Source of the DNA: Allium sativum
Lineage: Eukaryota > Streptophyta > Magnoliopsida > Asparagales > Amaryllidaceae
Direction: 5' to 3'
DNA length: 64,000 nt
Assembly: GCA_030737875.1 (NCBI GenBank)
Contig: CM060922.1
Location: 756,225,603-756,289,602, forward strand
In this document: piece by piece, positions 1-12,665 of the stretch
How positions within the stretch are numbered: the first letter of the stretch is position 1
Layout of the letters: each line of letters begins with the position of its first letter
Made by a program: the position numbers and the translations under genes
Notes under the pieces: model-generated
Seen by the model: the letters and a program-made list of their open reading frames with translations, nothing else
Told to the model about the DNA's origin: nothing
Database searches by the model: none

Positions 1-1517
1 ATAACTCGAAAACAAAAAAGTTGTGTTTCATAATACCACACACTATCATGAACTTGCAGCACTCGGTGCCATTCATCAAATCATGAAAATAGCCTACAAC
101 ACACCTTAGGAATCTGCAAAGGTTTACTACATTTGTTCCAGATAAAATTATGCATTCTTTTAATTAAATTAAAACTGAACAAATAAAGATCTGCTACCAC
201 TCCTACCTCTGTCACACTGCAAATTGAAGCCTTCCAGCAAATTGAAATAGGCCAGTCCAACTTTGGGCATAATGAAATTGAAAATTAAAAAATTACGAAA
301 TTCTTGCAAACTGAAATTACCTAGATCAATTCCAAGCAGCAAGATGCAAAATCAAATTGAAATTGCTGTCAAAAAAAGAGCAGCAGTCGCTGCAGCCCTA
401 CCAAGCATCAAACTCGCCTCCGTCTCGCTATCCTTTGCAGCCCTACCAACCGTTGAAGTCACTTCCGTCTCGTTGTCCTTTGCCAGAGTCGAAGACTGTC
501 ACGGTGGAGCGTCGAGCGGTCGAGGTCAGCGACGAAGCCTATCTCGGGGGAGAGTCGAGCGGTCGAGGTCAGCGGCGAAGCCTGTCGCGGTGGAGCGATG
601 TACTTTGATTAACGACAGAAAATTTTCGGTTTTTGATGCCCCTTACGCGATTGATGCCCTAGACATTTGTCTTGCCTGTCTTGGGCTTGGGCCGGCTCTG
701 CGAGTAAGGAGCCGATCGGTAGAGTAGTAAGGGTACATCTAACATGTTCATGGCAATTAGGTAGATTGAGGTGGAATCTTAACGATAGATATACACCTGA
801 AGGCTACCACAATTGCGGGGATTGGGATCACATTACAATATGATCATTTTATATAGATTACTAGTTGAGACACTAGTTAGGTGGTGCAGAGATATAAAAA
901 TCAGAATAACAAGGTAGTAGCGAAGCGGAGAAAGAGTAGAAGCGCATTCAGTTTATCTTGCCTTATCATATCTACATTAATCGTATGTTATCTTGTTATC
1001 CTTGTTCTCACGGTATTGTCTTATATTCAGTTTATTCATTTCATGATGCTTTTGCATGTTTATATGTTGAAAGTCACTGGACTTACCAGACTTATGTCTG
1101 ACCTGCTTTTGTTTCGCCTCTTTTCTTCCGTTCCCCCCTAGGTTCACAGGGAGGAAATGTTACCACTTAGCTCAGTTTTCTTTCCAAGCTTGAAGATAGT
1201 GGATGAATTGCTTTGGACTCTTTCTTCCACTGCTATGGCTGGTTCATGCTTTATTGGGGAATATCATTGTTATTTTTATGCTTCTTTTATATTTGGAAGT
1301 TTTTAAATCAAGACAGAAGTTCTATGTTTTACTTTTAAGAATGATTGAGACAACTATTGTAAAATCTTGAGTGAACCACATTGTTTATAAAATGACTTTA
1401 TTTTCCGCTGCTTTATTTGTCTGTCTTGTAATTTATCTGCATTTTTTTACCTAAAATGCTCCGCCGAAGTTAAGGCATTCCCTTTGTGAGTGACCTTAAC
1501 GGAGGTGGGGTGTTTCA
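1..1517. other. Unassigned LTR-like fragment at the left edge
   Basis: No convincing coding region. The stretch from about 740 to 1517 reads like the 3' half of a plant LTR and ends in a purine-rich block just before sequence that matches the giant LTR elsewhere in the window. The corresponding sequence in the right giant LTR (13641-14574) has no match here, so this block has replaced the 5' part of the left giant LTR. Short ORFs (for example 263-727) have low-complexity content and no family I recognise. Element type is inference. Confidence 0.35.
397..600. repeat. Two short GC-rich tandem repeats
   Basis: Two diverged copies of a unit of about 50 bp (starting GCAGCCCTACCA, near 392 and 449) are followed by two copies of a unit of about 45 bp containing GAGCGGTCGAGGTCAGCG (near 505-592). 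The GC content is much higher than the surrounding AT-rich DNA. The reading frame stays open through the repeats, but the peptide is arginine/serine-rich low complexity and I do not call it a gene. Confidence 0.6.
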
Positions 1518-1682
1518 ACTTCACTCCAAAGTTATTAAATGTAAACGCACGTACATGTTACCCTTTCTTTTCTATGTCTATCCTAAGAAAATCGTATATA
1601 GAGAAACCATGCGTAAAAAGGGCTCATGTGTAGCAAAAGTCTTAAGCTATTATAAAAATAAAAGATTACAATTACTTCAGAG

Positions 1683-2670
1683 TGGTAAAACAATTTTTGT
1701 TAAACCACTCGATCCTATAAACATTTAGGTACCAGGGATAGGCTAAGGAACAAATGTGTGTAAAAGATAAAAATTCAAATTATTCCATTTTATTGAATTG
1801 TCTAAAGTTCCTTAGCCATAGATCAGAGTTGGAGATTTATTGGATCACATCGATTATGGTAAGTTAGATATGATCTCTAAACTTGTATTTTTATTTCAAT
1901 TCCTTTTTTAGTTTATTTTCCTTTTTAGTTTTTATTTCTTTTATTTTCTTTATTTTTTAGTCGGCTGTTTTTGAAATCGTTCGTTATTGATTGTAGAATT
2001 TCCTAGATTGTAAAAATTTGATTTTTTCAAATGATTTAAAATAATTATCTTCAGATTTGATTGTTGAAAAATTCACTTGTGATTCTTACTTTGAAAATGA
2101 TTTTGTGCTGCTCTGATAAGGAAATTATTTGATTTGATGATTGGATGATGAGTTGAAAAATCATTTATTAAATATCTTTAAATTCCATAGACAATTTGAA
2201 TTAAATATATAAGTTGTTTTAAAATTGTCTAGGAACAATCAGCATTAGAAATATTAGATAATTTCATATTCTACTAATTGATTTTTGAAACTGATTTTCA
2301 AACTTGCATTGATATTTTCAAAAACTCCTCTTGGAATTGATATTTTCAATTATTTTTGATTATTTATTCAAAAATTGAAATTATTGATTGATTTGATCTG
2401 TTTTGTGACTCAACAAAATTATTATTATATTTATGAATTTGTGATGGGTTGTGACTATGGTATAAGTCATAACTAGAGGAGATGTTATTTTAAATCTCAT
2501 GATGATTGGACAGATTTTATAATATCTTTGAATTAGAGCTTATTTCACGACCATCTTTTATATCTACCATATTTCTGTCATTCAACATGGTTTTATTTAA
2601 TTTGGGGAGTTCTAATTACTTTGGGAATTAAAAATAAAATAAAAATAATTGATTAAGTAATTTATCCTTG
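1683..2670. other. AT-rich non-coding part of the truncated Sirevirus
   Basis: Very AT-rich sequence with no ORF over about 60 codons. By position (between a missing pol and the 3' polypurine tracts) it would be the 3' internal zone of a Sirevirus, where some relatives carry an envelope-like gene, but I see no coding remnant here. Confidence 0.4.
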
Positions 2671-2860
2671 GTATTCACTTCCATCTAAAAGTCCTTATGG
2701 TTATACGTGGGTGAATTACCTTAATTTCTATGTGCTTCCATTCTCACTTAAAAGACCTTTGGGCTGTGCATGGATGGAACTCATTAGAAAGGATAAAGTT
2801 AAGTTACTACTAACCCCATTTAAAATACCTTTGTGCTATGCGTGGTTAGAAAGTGCTTAA
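2671..2860 (+). repeat. Three diverged copies of a TTTAAAA...ATGCGTGGTTAG motif
   Basis: Three copies, near 2680-2715, 2735-2782 and 2817-2856, each have a CCAT-(T/C)(T/C)(T/A)AAAA block, a 13-16 base spacer and a (T/A)(T/C)GCGTGG-like or ATACGTGG block. The best copy ends TATGCGTGGTTAG. The same arrangement occurs three times on the minus strand in the other Sirevirus at 28890-29075, also between pol and the polypurine tracts. Confidence 0.6.
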
Positions 2861-3120
2861 CACATTTTTACGCATATTTAAAATCTTCAAAATTCATATT
2901 CAAATATTCAATTTTTATTGAACTCTCCTCATTCTATAAATCCATCATAAACCCATTCATTCCAAAAGTGAAATTTGCTTCTGATTTAAAGATTATTATA
3001 ATTTTTGTTTGATTAAATGGGATTTGCGATATATATTCTCTCTCTGAATTTGAATTTGAATTTGTATTTATGATCTAAATTTGTCACTATTTCGATTCAA
3101 TTATCCTTTTGATGATAACA

Positions 3121-3363
3121 AAAGGGGGAGAATGGTCAAGGTTTTGATTAATGAGTATTTAATACAAAAATATTTTAAAGTTCGAAATTAAATATCTAGA
3201 GGGAGAATGGTCAATTGGATTTTATCATTTATATTTTCCACATATATAGGGGGAGTTCAGTTGTAGGGGAGCATACAAATACGGGGAGTAATATATTTCA
3301 CGTACAAACACATTTAACACATTCAAAATCTTGTATATGTTTGTCATCATCAAAAGGGGGAGA
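3121..3363 (+). promoter_or_regulatory. Multiple polypurine tracts before the Sirevirus 3' LTR
   Basis: Purine runs of the form AAAAGGGGGAG or AGGGGGAG occur near 3118-3130, 3199-3206, 3248-3255, 3264-3270, 3281-3287 and 3353-3363; the last abuts the LTR. Polypurine tracts prime plus-strand cDNA synthesis. Several tracts in a row are a described hallmark of Sireviruses. Confidence 0.75.
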
Positions 3364-3364
3364 T

Positions 3365-3399
3365 TGTTGAGTATGACAGTATGATTTTTGTTTGATGAT

Positions 3400-3438
<39 letters not shown>

Positions 3439-6400
3439 TTATAAATGTGTTTGTAAGCAGTACTATTCTATATTTTACACACAGAAATAAATATTTATTG
3501 AATAGAACACTACTATACAAAATTGAATATCCAAATCAGTGTTTTTATTCGAATAAATATTTTATTCTTACAGTTGAAATAGTACATATACATCACTCCA
3601 CTACTTACTATTCAAATATTTTTGAACATTTCTGACATGGCACATTTACCACATCACAAAAATTGTACTATTAAAAGATTCAAACAAAATGAAACAAATT
3701 GAATTGAACGCCAAAAATATATTTTTATTTCAATCAATATTGATCATTACAAATAATAGTACAATTCAATTCAGTTGTGTCTACAACCACTCTCATATAC
3801 ACAGATTTCTCACATCACTCATCACTCAGTACATGTACATATACATACACACACTAACACTGTTCTTGTCTTCATCTTCAATCTTCTATCTTCACAGCAT
3901 TCTTCTGTTAGTCCAGTCATCTTCATACCTATCACATACAGAAGAACACACACAGCAGACTGCAACAAAAATAAAATTAAAAAAAAGCAAATAAAAATTT
4001 ATTTTTAATTTTTATTTGCCTCAGAATTACGGTGTGTTTCTCGTCATTTTTCTAGACTTGGTCTGATATGCAGGAACAGAAAAACTCATCTGGATGGCTG
4101 CATGTACACACGTGTATAAATATGCACGTGTGCACTGCCTCGCCAATCAAAAATCAGCGAGAAACTGAGGAGTAGCCACAAGGACCATCTCAACTCAGTG
4201 CATATGAATATGGTCGAGAGCGTGAACAACTCAATGCAACATGAAACCAAAGTTGATAAATGGTCGAGCAACACAAATATGGTGCAACAAGGATGCTGAA
4301 CCCAAATCTCAAGTTGACACATGCATGGGAGCGACAAAATTGCAAAAATAAAGTAACAGGAAGCATGCAAATAACAAAATGGTTCAAAACAGGGAGTATA
4401 GCAACAAGTTACATGATCAAAACCAAGTAACACAATAAGCTCAAGTATAAATAGCAGGATAAATGAAGTAGTTATAACAAGACCCAGAATTTCAAAGTAT
4501 TGTATCGAGGACAGTGGAGATGGAGCAATATAAAACATGGCGTGCATAAATATTTCATGAACAGATTCTAAACAGAGGGTGCACCATTCAATTATAAGTG
4601 CACCAGCATCGAAATGAACCAACTAATTACAAAAGACATTTCAGATTTAAAGGAAGAAGATACAACAAGTAAAAGTGAAATGAATCGAGATCATGGAGAT
4701 ACAAATGTGGCATGAACGATTCAAAACAATGCAGCCTTTTTTAAACACACAACCAAAGTGAAAGGATCAACTGTAGTATCAGTTCTATCAATGAAACATG
4801 CAGACAATTAAAGCAGTTCACATATACACGAAACAGATCAACACAGGTGCATGGTGAGACAAGTGCAATACTGCATGGCTCAATAATGCAAGTAAAGTCA
4901 ACATAGCATTAACAAGTATAGTTTAGAAGAGATGTGTTTACTGCATGGTCAATTAACATGTGACATTGGGCAATGCAAAGATGGAGATATGAACATATGG
5001 GACACTACAAAAAAGCAGCTATATGTATGAGGACAGTAACATTTATGGTGTAGCGAGAACAAAACAACATAGCATAAACAAGAATGCTACATTCTTATAC
5101 AAATCAGTATCACGTTTGAGCAAGAACAACAAGACAATGCAACAATGAAGCAGTACAATAATAATCATGTCAAGACCCCAGATTTCAAAGCTTAAAACCA
5201 GGGAACATTGCAAAATCAACACAAAAGCCAATACAGTTTTTTTTAAAAAGTCTAGTATCAGTTCAAAGTCAGTGTGCAAGGCGATGTCAAGCAAAATTAC
5301 CAGTTCCTAAAGCGTACGACGAAGAGCAGTATCATGATCAAAGAACTGGAGTTTAAAATTTTCAAGTTAAAGCATCAGTTCTTAGTTTTCGGCAAAGCAA
5401 GTTCAAGTGCAATTTTTTTTTAAAATCTGTTCAACAAGACAACAACTGTTCTTATTAGTTCAAAAAACAATCAAGTACTAAATCAGATCAAAGCTCTGTT
5501 AAAAGGCATGTATCAAGTGCAGTATCAGTTAAAAGATGATCAGCAAGACTACTCTCAACAAAATCAAGAGAAATATCTGTTCGGTTATTTTCAGCAGGAA
5601 GCCGAAAAAAGGGGGGAGAGTCCAATCTGAGATTTATTCTAGAAATGGTCAACCAGGAAATGTAAACATAGTTCCATAAAAACTGATTCAAAGTTATAAT
5701 CGATAATGACCAATTCAAAAAGCCAAAATTTAAATTGCAAGTTTCCAGAGTGTCTGAAAATTCAAGCTCCAAAAATTACGCAAATATCAAAGACCAGATC
5801 TAATACAAAATTAGAGCACAACTTTAGGACTTTTAATCCTATAAATACACCCACATCATCATCAGCTATGATTATCCAAGTTCTAGCACTAATTAAATAC
5901 CGAAACTGAAAGCAAAATTCATACAAGAAGAGGAGTAAGCTTGGATCGAAATTCAATGTGCAATCGAAGAAGAAAGCTGCCAGAAATTCAAGATCATCAC
6001 ACGAGAAGAAGCGGCGGCCTAGAATTCAAGAAAAACGAAACCTTAGGTCAGATCGCCAGTCCCCATTTTTATTTCTAGAGAAAGCAAAGAGATCGGGACA
6101 AAGCGAAAAGGGGTGCATCACTTCAAAGTGGTCGGCCAAGTTAAAAGGGACAAGGATTTTATTTATTTATTTTAGCCTAGGGTTTCAAACTTTTTTGTTC
6201 ATTTTTGAATTTCGATTTGTAATAGAATTTGTAGTTTTCTAGTTGGTCTCTAAAACTAGGGAGACGGATTACGGGATTTGTAATTTGGGGAAATCTGGTT
6301 TTCGGGATAGAAACCAGTGCAGGGTTTTGAGCGTAGGGTTAAGAATAGTTGGGAGCGAGTGTCACGAGTTTACAGGGGATTGTAAGCGTAGAGATTGTGT

Positions 6401-6588
6401 TAACTCCTAGTAGAAACCTTGGGGAATGCAGCAGTAGGCAGATTTTTGCCGAAGCTGGGTATATCTATGTGTTATTTATTTTCCGCATTTATTCTGATTA
6501 TTATCTGTGTTGTTATTATTTAATTACTCTGTGAAAATCTGCAATAAACCCTATTCATCCCCCCTCTAGGGTTAATTTAGAGCCTAAA
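3365..6588 (+). repeat. Sirevirus LTR, 3.2 kb
   Basis: Starts TGTTGAGTATGAC right after the last polypurine tract and shares GTTTGATGATAACAAATA with the start of the minus-strand Sirevirus LTR. It ends near CCTCTAGGGTTAATTTAG...CCTAAA, aligning with the CCTACA end of the other LTR (final CA now AA). A (TA)n run lies at 3406-3434. ORFs inside (for example minus 4086-4622) have no recognisable domain and are not called. The nearby TTTGCCGAAGCTGGGTATATCT block (6446-6467) is shared with the other LTR. Confidence 0.75.
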
Positions 6589-7092
6589 CCATCATCTGAA
6601 AACTTGCACTCTAACACCGACCTAAATGCTATCTTGTACAAACGAACAAGACATTGATCCTATCCACTTATTCATTTGCATATACACACACACACATTGT
6701 ATTGCTCCTTCATTTCGTTCGTTTGCAAGACGAAACCGAGACTCTTCTGCATAAAATTAAGGCTTCCTTAGTTATGTGTACTTATTCTTTGTTTCCTCTA
6801 CAATCAGAAAGAGAAAAACCGATAGCCTATCTATGTACATAAAAGAACTGGAGAGAATGGAGGGAGGTGCTGGGGTTCTGACTTACAGTGGAGGTGGCGT
6901 TTTGGTGTGATGGGTGTGTTGATGCTGAAGTGGAAAGAAGCTGGAAGCTGCCATTCTGGAAGTAGCACAGGGACGGAGGCGATGAACTCGTGGCAGACAT
7001 CGCAGTTCAATGGAGAAAGGAGAGCAGCGATGGATGGCAAATTGGGATCAGTAGTAGGATTAGCATTCTTCTGGGGTGACGGGTTTTACGAG

Positions 7093-7377
7093 ATAGCAGG
7101 TGTCCAGGTGGTCGAGGTATGGCGGAGTCGGGAATGGCGGCGATTGGTGAATAGGGACGGAGCGGTGGAAGTGCAGTATGATGAGGTGAAGACGCTATGA
7201 AGGAGCAGTGTATGCTACGGGATCAAGTGCTTTTATCCAGGAAGAAAGTCATAGCAACAATTTTGTTTTTTCCAAAGTGGACCGATATGTTTTAGAGAGG
7301 ATTCAATGCATATAGGAAAAAGCATGCGTGAAAGAGAAGATCGGGTGGGGAAGGAAGTGGCACCTTTTATTTGAGCA

Positions 7378-7418
<41 letters not shown>

Positions 7419-7887
7419 AAGAATGAAAATGATAAAATGAAACATAAGTGTTTGAGAAATGAAACAAGAAAATGGGAAGCATGTAATAATACGTGAAGGT
7501 GAATTTGAACAAAGCAGTAGTGGATTGTTTTAACGGTGAAAACTGAAAATGGCATCCTTTGAGTTGTAGATCTCGAACTGGAAGAAGTGAAGGAGCAGAT
7601 AGTAGGTGTCCAGGTGGTCGAGGTATGGCGGAGTCGGGAATGGCGGCGACTGGTGAATAGGGACGGAGCGGTGGAAGTGCAGTATGATGAGGTGAAGACG
7701 CTATGAAGGAGCAGTGTATGCTACGGGATCAAGTGCTTTTATCCAGGAAGAAAGTCGTAGCAACAATTTTGTTTTTTCCAAAGTGGACCGATATGTTTTA
7801 GAGAGGATTCAATGCATATAGGAAAAAGCATGCGTGAAAGAGAAGATAGGTTGGGGAAGGAAGTGGCACCTTTTATTCGAGCAGAGA

Positions 7888-7926
<39 letters not shown>

Positions 7927-8108
7927 AAGAATGAAAAAGATAAAACGAAACATAAGAGTTTGGGAAATGAAACAAGAAAATGGGAAGCATGTAACAATAC
8001 GTGAAGGTGAATTTGAACAAAGCAGTAGTGGATTGTTTTAACGGTGAAAACTGAAAATGGCATCCTTTGAGTTGTAGATCTCGAACTGGAAGAAGTGAAG
8101 GAGCAGAT
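7093..8108. repeat. 508-bp tandem duplication inside the left giant LTR
   Basis: Units 7093-7600 and 7601-8108 are almost identical, including a (TG)n(TA)n microsatellite in each. The equivalent part of the right LTR (about 15573-16097) has a single copy, so the duplication arose after the two LTRs separated. Confidence 0.85.
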
Positions 8109-9453
8109 GGATTAACGTTCTTGGGCTTAAGGCGTGGTATTGGGCCAAGGCCTTTTGAAAGAAAAAAATAAAAAAGAAAAAATAAAAATAAACGGCCTGT
8201 ATTGTGGAAGTGGGCTTGACGTCAAACAAGTGGGAGGGTACTCGGTTGCGGTGGTGGCCAGGCTGAGAAGGTGAAGAGATTTCCGTGGAATGGTATGGTT
8301 AAGGGATGGTGGGCATATAACCAGTAATAAGAAGGTGAGAACAGCCTAATTATAATTATATTATAAACATGGCATAACATGTGAAGATAATGATCACCTG
8401 CTTAACTTTTGAAACATGCCTAAAACTTTTTTTTATCTAAAGTTTTGCCTAACGAATGGTAACATGTGGCCATTTTTCTTTAATGTGACTTAACAAAGAA
8501 AACATGCCTCATCCTAGTAATCCTAGTATAAAATGCCTAACCTATCTTAGCCGTGCTTATCCCAAGTAAAAATGGCCGATTATACTAATGTTAAATATTA
8601 TGTTTAGTTAAGATTTAATTAATTTAATTAAACTGGTGATTGTCAAATTTGTATAACATATTCATTTATTAGCAGAATACAACCAAACCAGGGGACGTTG
8701 GAATTGTCTTCACAAGCGCTTCATTTTAGAACAGAACTGGACGCGTTTGGATGCAATTGGAGTTTTCAGTTAAATAAAACACATGTTTAATGTAACTGAA
8801 ATCAGTCATTATCTCATCAGTTAAAAACCCAAGGTGAGTTAAACTCACTCAGTTCTCCCACTTATATTTTATATAAGTATGGTTTAAATATTTGTGTGCT
8901 TTGTTTGCTATTGGTTGAATGGTTTGATGATTGTCTGCATATATATACTGAATATTTTTATATAACCAATTTAAATTAAATGTTCATTCAATTTAATCAA
9001 AACAAATTGTTATTTTAACAATTATTTCCAATGGAGGTAACTTACCTTATTGGTTACGTTTATAGTAATATAAACATATTATATTTAATTGGGTGCTTGA
9101 ACTATTGTTATTTATTGATCGTTCTCAGTTGAATTGGTTATTCTTGTTTATTTTATGTTATCATTATATGAATTGTTTACTAAATATGATTGGATGATTT
9201 ATTTTTTAATCGAAATTCAAAATTTATCTTGTTATTAACCTATTGGAATTATTGGTTGGGACGTTGGTAGTTGATGGTCTAAATATACAGTTTTATAAAA
9301 GATTGATTTACCGTTAGTTAAATCGATAGAAATGAAATTATGAAATTTATCTTATAATGAATACAGTTTTTTTTTAAATATACTATTTTGAATGAAGTTT
9401 ATAAAAAGGAAATAAACCAACCACATATATGTATTGATTGTTTTAACCATCAA

Positions 9454-9671
9454 GCACCATTTTTTTGTACCAAAATCTGCCGTGTGCGAAGCACGCGCAT
9501 CGTCTTAATGGTTAAATGATTCATAAAGCCCCATTTTTTATACCAAAATATTCCGTGTGCGAAGCACGTGCATCGTCTTAATGGTTAAATGATTCATAAA
9601 GCCCCTTTTTATACTAAAATCTGCCGTGTGCGAAGCCTGTGCATCGTCTTAATGGTTAAATGATTTATAAA
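9454..9671. repeat. Three tandem units of about 73 bp
   Basis: Units begin at 9454, 9528 and 9601. Each contains CGTGTGCGAAGC, then CATCGTCTTAATGG, then a TGATT(C/T)ATAAAG end. The repeat is absent from the right giant LTR, where the alignment jumps across this segment near 17358. Confidence 0.85.
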
Positions 9672-11048
9672 GCTAATTCTTATATTACTAAGATGGATAA
9701 GCAAGTGAGAAAGTATTAATGAAACGATTAATAACTGAGATTTAATTGTTTTTAAGTAACAATTAAATTGGGATTATATTGAATCAATAATTATTTATCT
9801 AATAATAATTGAAGTAAATGGGAGAATTTAAATTAATTATATTATTAATTAATTTAAATGAAAAGACAAGTATGGGTTGATCAACGAGTTAACCATATTT
9901 TAGAGTTGGACAAGTTAACCGTTTTAACGTAAATGGATTATTAATTTAAATTAATGTGCCGATTATCTAATAATTTAACGTATAGTTGGTTAACTTAATA
10001 AGATTTTAATAAGGAGATTTAATAATAATTACACTACATGGTGAAATAAATTATAATTTTAAATTAATAATAATTTAAGGGATTACTTCTTAAATGAAGT
10101 TCATTTAAGTTAGTAATCGAAGATAAGAATGAAATATGATTGAATTTTAAAGTGGATTTATGGACTGGTTTATAATTAAACCAAGTTTGGTAAATTAAGT
10201 TATAAAAGTGATTTTAAGCAAATACGATACGCTTAAAATTAATGTTACTTAATATTTGAATTAAGTAAAGGGAAAACGAGATGAAGAAGGGCTTAATATT
10301 AAACCAGAGTTATATAAACAAGTTATAAAAAGAGATTTCAAAAGTAAGAAGGTTTTATAAAACCGTATTTTAAATAAAATAGGAAAATGGTATTTGTTGG
10401 TAGCAAAATGAATATGAGTTTTTGAATTACAATTTATATCTATCTTAAGATAAGAACATTGTTGATTAAGGTCTGAGAGGTAATTAAAATACCCCAACTT
10501 GAACGACTTCAGGATTATCAATGGTTGATATTAGTTGTAATGGTAAAGATGTTAGAAGCGATTTATTATGGGAAATAATAATGTAACATTATTTGAAAGG
10601 TTTTGAGGATAAATAATGATGTTTCATAATAAAGGAAATAAAAGGGATTTGAGGAAATATGTATTGATATTTCCGTAGTATAAGAAATAAAAGGAGATTT
10701 TGGGTAAATTATAGCAATATTTCCAAAGTAAAGAGATGAGTTTTAGAACGAGTTCATTCTAAAAGTATAAATGACGAGTATTATTTTCAATATAACGAAA
10801 CAAAGGGAATTTCGTAGTGAGTGTTTTAAGAATGATAAGTCGAATCGATTTCCCAATTTTAGATAATAAGGAATGTCGTAACAAATGATTTGAAATGATA
10901 ATTGGATATGATTATTAGATACTTTTCTAAGTATTAAAAAGAAATAGTTTGAGAATATTTTTATATTAAAATAAGAAGTGAATACTATGTTGAAAGATTT
11001 AGAAGTTTTAATTAACCATTCATAAATTATCTTTAATTAAAAGGCCAA

Positions 11049-11516
11049 TTGAAGTTGTGTACTCAACCAGTAGGTCCATTTCATTTTCGTTCATTTGACA
11101 GTTATATAACCGACTATCAAAATCTGGCCTATACGGTTATTGCTATGGAAAGACTGGGATTGAATTTATATTCGAAAACCATTATGACCAATAAATACGA
11201 ATACGTCAAAGATGGAGCAATTGAAGATCGTGATCTTCATAAAACGGAAGAAGCACTTACAATCTCTGGTAGATCCCTAGAGATATATGTGGTTCTATCG
11301 TGGTTGAAATCTATGGATTTCGACGACTACTCGCTACTGATCCTTGGGGGTTATACCTATACAGGATGTGGTAGGGGTGCCTTTAGTTCATCCTGTTCCT
11401 GGATTACTTGTATGGACGAATGTCTGACAAAGTATTTCCAAAGGATCACGTACGTAGATTTCTTCAAACGTATTTCTGTTGATGGCGGAGAAGACTGGAA
11501 ACCTTCTCTTAGCTAA
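11049..11516 (+). other. 155-codon open frame in giant LTR, probably not a gene
   Basis: An uninterrupted frame in the left LTR. The matching region of the right LTR (17980-18440) has stops and indels in the same frame, and there is no domain I recognise. LTR transcribed sequence is the simplest reading. Confidence 0.3.
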
Positions 11517-12653
11517 ATACAAAGGATATTTTTATGGATGTCAATTAGTGATTTTCAGATGGATATGACGATGTGACATTAAAAGTGTATGGAGACATGC
11601 TATGTTGAAGAATACGTTTAACTTCTAGCCTTATCAACCGGGAAATGGCAGAAACCGAGTAGGTCGCATGGCTATGTGGGTCGCACCTATAAAAAGGGTA
11701 TATCACTACCTGATCTGGAGAAATTAAATGCCTGTGGTTGTCCCTTTCTAATTATGTATGTATGATATCGGTTCGGTTGGCTGGCCCCTAACCGTGGTAA
11801 TGATATATTCGGTACTCTCAAGAGAAAGTGAGGGGCCGGTCATGTTTAGCCTTGGTTGTAAGATATTCTTGTTGAACCCGAATGTATTCATCTCCGGAGG
11901 TACATTGTCGGGAAGGTGGTCCCATACCTTGCCAGGAAATCCATTCTCCAATAAGAGCCTGCGGTTTTGATTGTATACTATATATGTGGAGCGTGAGATG
12001 CAAGCGTTCTGCTAGATTGATATTTACTTGTATTTAGACACTATCATAATATCAGAATAATATTGTTTTCAAAAATGTTTTGGGTTATCGTAAGGTAAAA
12101 ACCATCCGTATTTATGTGTGGATTCTATCTTACGATTATCCTTTTCTTTCAGAAAGATTTTGACATTAAAATCAAGTTGTTTGATTCCCTTAAACTTTGT
12201 GTGTTTTTCTTACTCTGGTTCACCAGACTGACCCGGTGTTTGTAATTTTCGGGTTAGACCGAGCTGTACAGGTTCGGTTATCGGTTGTTATGAAGAGACG
12301 ATATGGAGGAGTTCAGACGTATGATATCTAGTATTTATTCTGTTGTGTGATTATATATGAGGACAGATTGTTATAACTATCTAGATGTGTTTATGTAATC
12401 TGATGACTGTTAGTTGTATTTTTATTTTTCAAGCTCCCAGTAAAGGTTTATTTCTATATTATATTGTATTCCACTGCGATGTGAGACTCTGTATTGTGTT
12501 GGTTCTTCTCATTCTACTACTCTAACAATTCTTTCTTTCTTATCTCACCTACTAATATTCTTTCTATTGATCTCTGGATTTCCAGTGCACTGTGACTAGG
12601 ACTTGAGTTGTGTGGTCAACTCAAAAGATATCGGAAATTTGGGTCGTCACAGT

Positions 12654-12665
12654 TGGTATCAGAGC
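12654..12665 (+). promoter_or_regulatory. Primer binding site
   Basis: TGGTATCAGAGC, complementary to the 3' end of plant initiator tRNA-Met, two bases after the left giant LTR end. It primes minus-strand cDNA. Confidence 0.85.

Larger units (their letters stand above)
1682..6588 (+). mobile_element. 5'-truncated Sirevirus-like copia element (3' internal region plus one LTR)
   Basis: Internal sequence 1682-3364 carries a triple repeat and several polypurine tracts and is followed by one LTR (3365-6588). The 5' LTR, gag and pol are missing. The element lies inside the left giant LTR. The uninterrupted right LTR shows that the 3' junction (6588/6589) is precise, while on the left 227 bp of giant-LTR sequence (equivalent to 14742-14968) are missing together with the element's 5' part. 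One deletion running from the host LTR into the element explains both. The LTR 3' half matches the minus-strand Sirevirus LTR at 25671/34286 (the region around the glycine-rich purine block and the CCCTATTCA end). Confidence 0.75.
6589..12651 (+). repeat. Left giant LTR, 3' part
   Basis: Aligns by eye with 14969-18858 plus 38145-38864. It ends GGGTCGTCACA, followed by a primer site. Compared with the right LTR it has an extra 508-bp tandem copy (7093-8108), a three-unit repeat (9454-9671) and about 0.6 kb at 10320-10990 that the right LTR lacks. The short ORFs in 6900-7200 and 11049-11516 are parts of the LTR. Confidence 0.75.

Noticed and set aside
4086..4622. 178-codon minus-strand ORF
   Set aside because: Lies inside a Sirevirus LTR, has no domain and is hydrophobic low-information sequence.
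5006..5020. CACTACAAAAAAGC motif as a CACTA end
   Set aside because: Inside a Sirevirus LTR with no subterminal repeats and no inverted partner.
6907..7200. 97-codon ORF with a similar frame in the sister LTR (15463-15657)
   Set aside because: The similarity is explained by the two LTRs being copies at DNA level; the frames differ in length and other frames are equally open.
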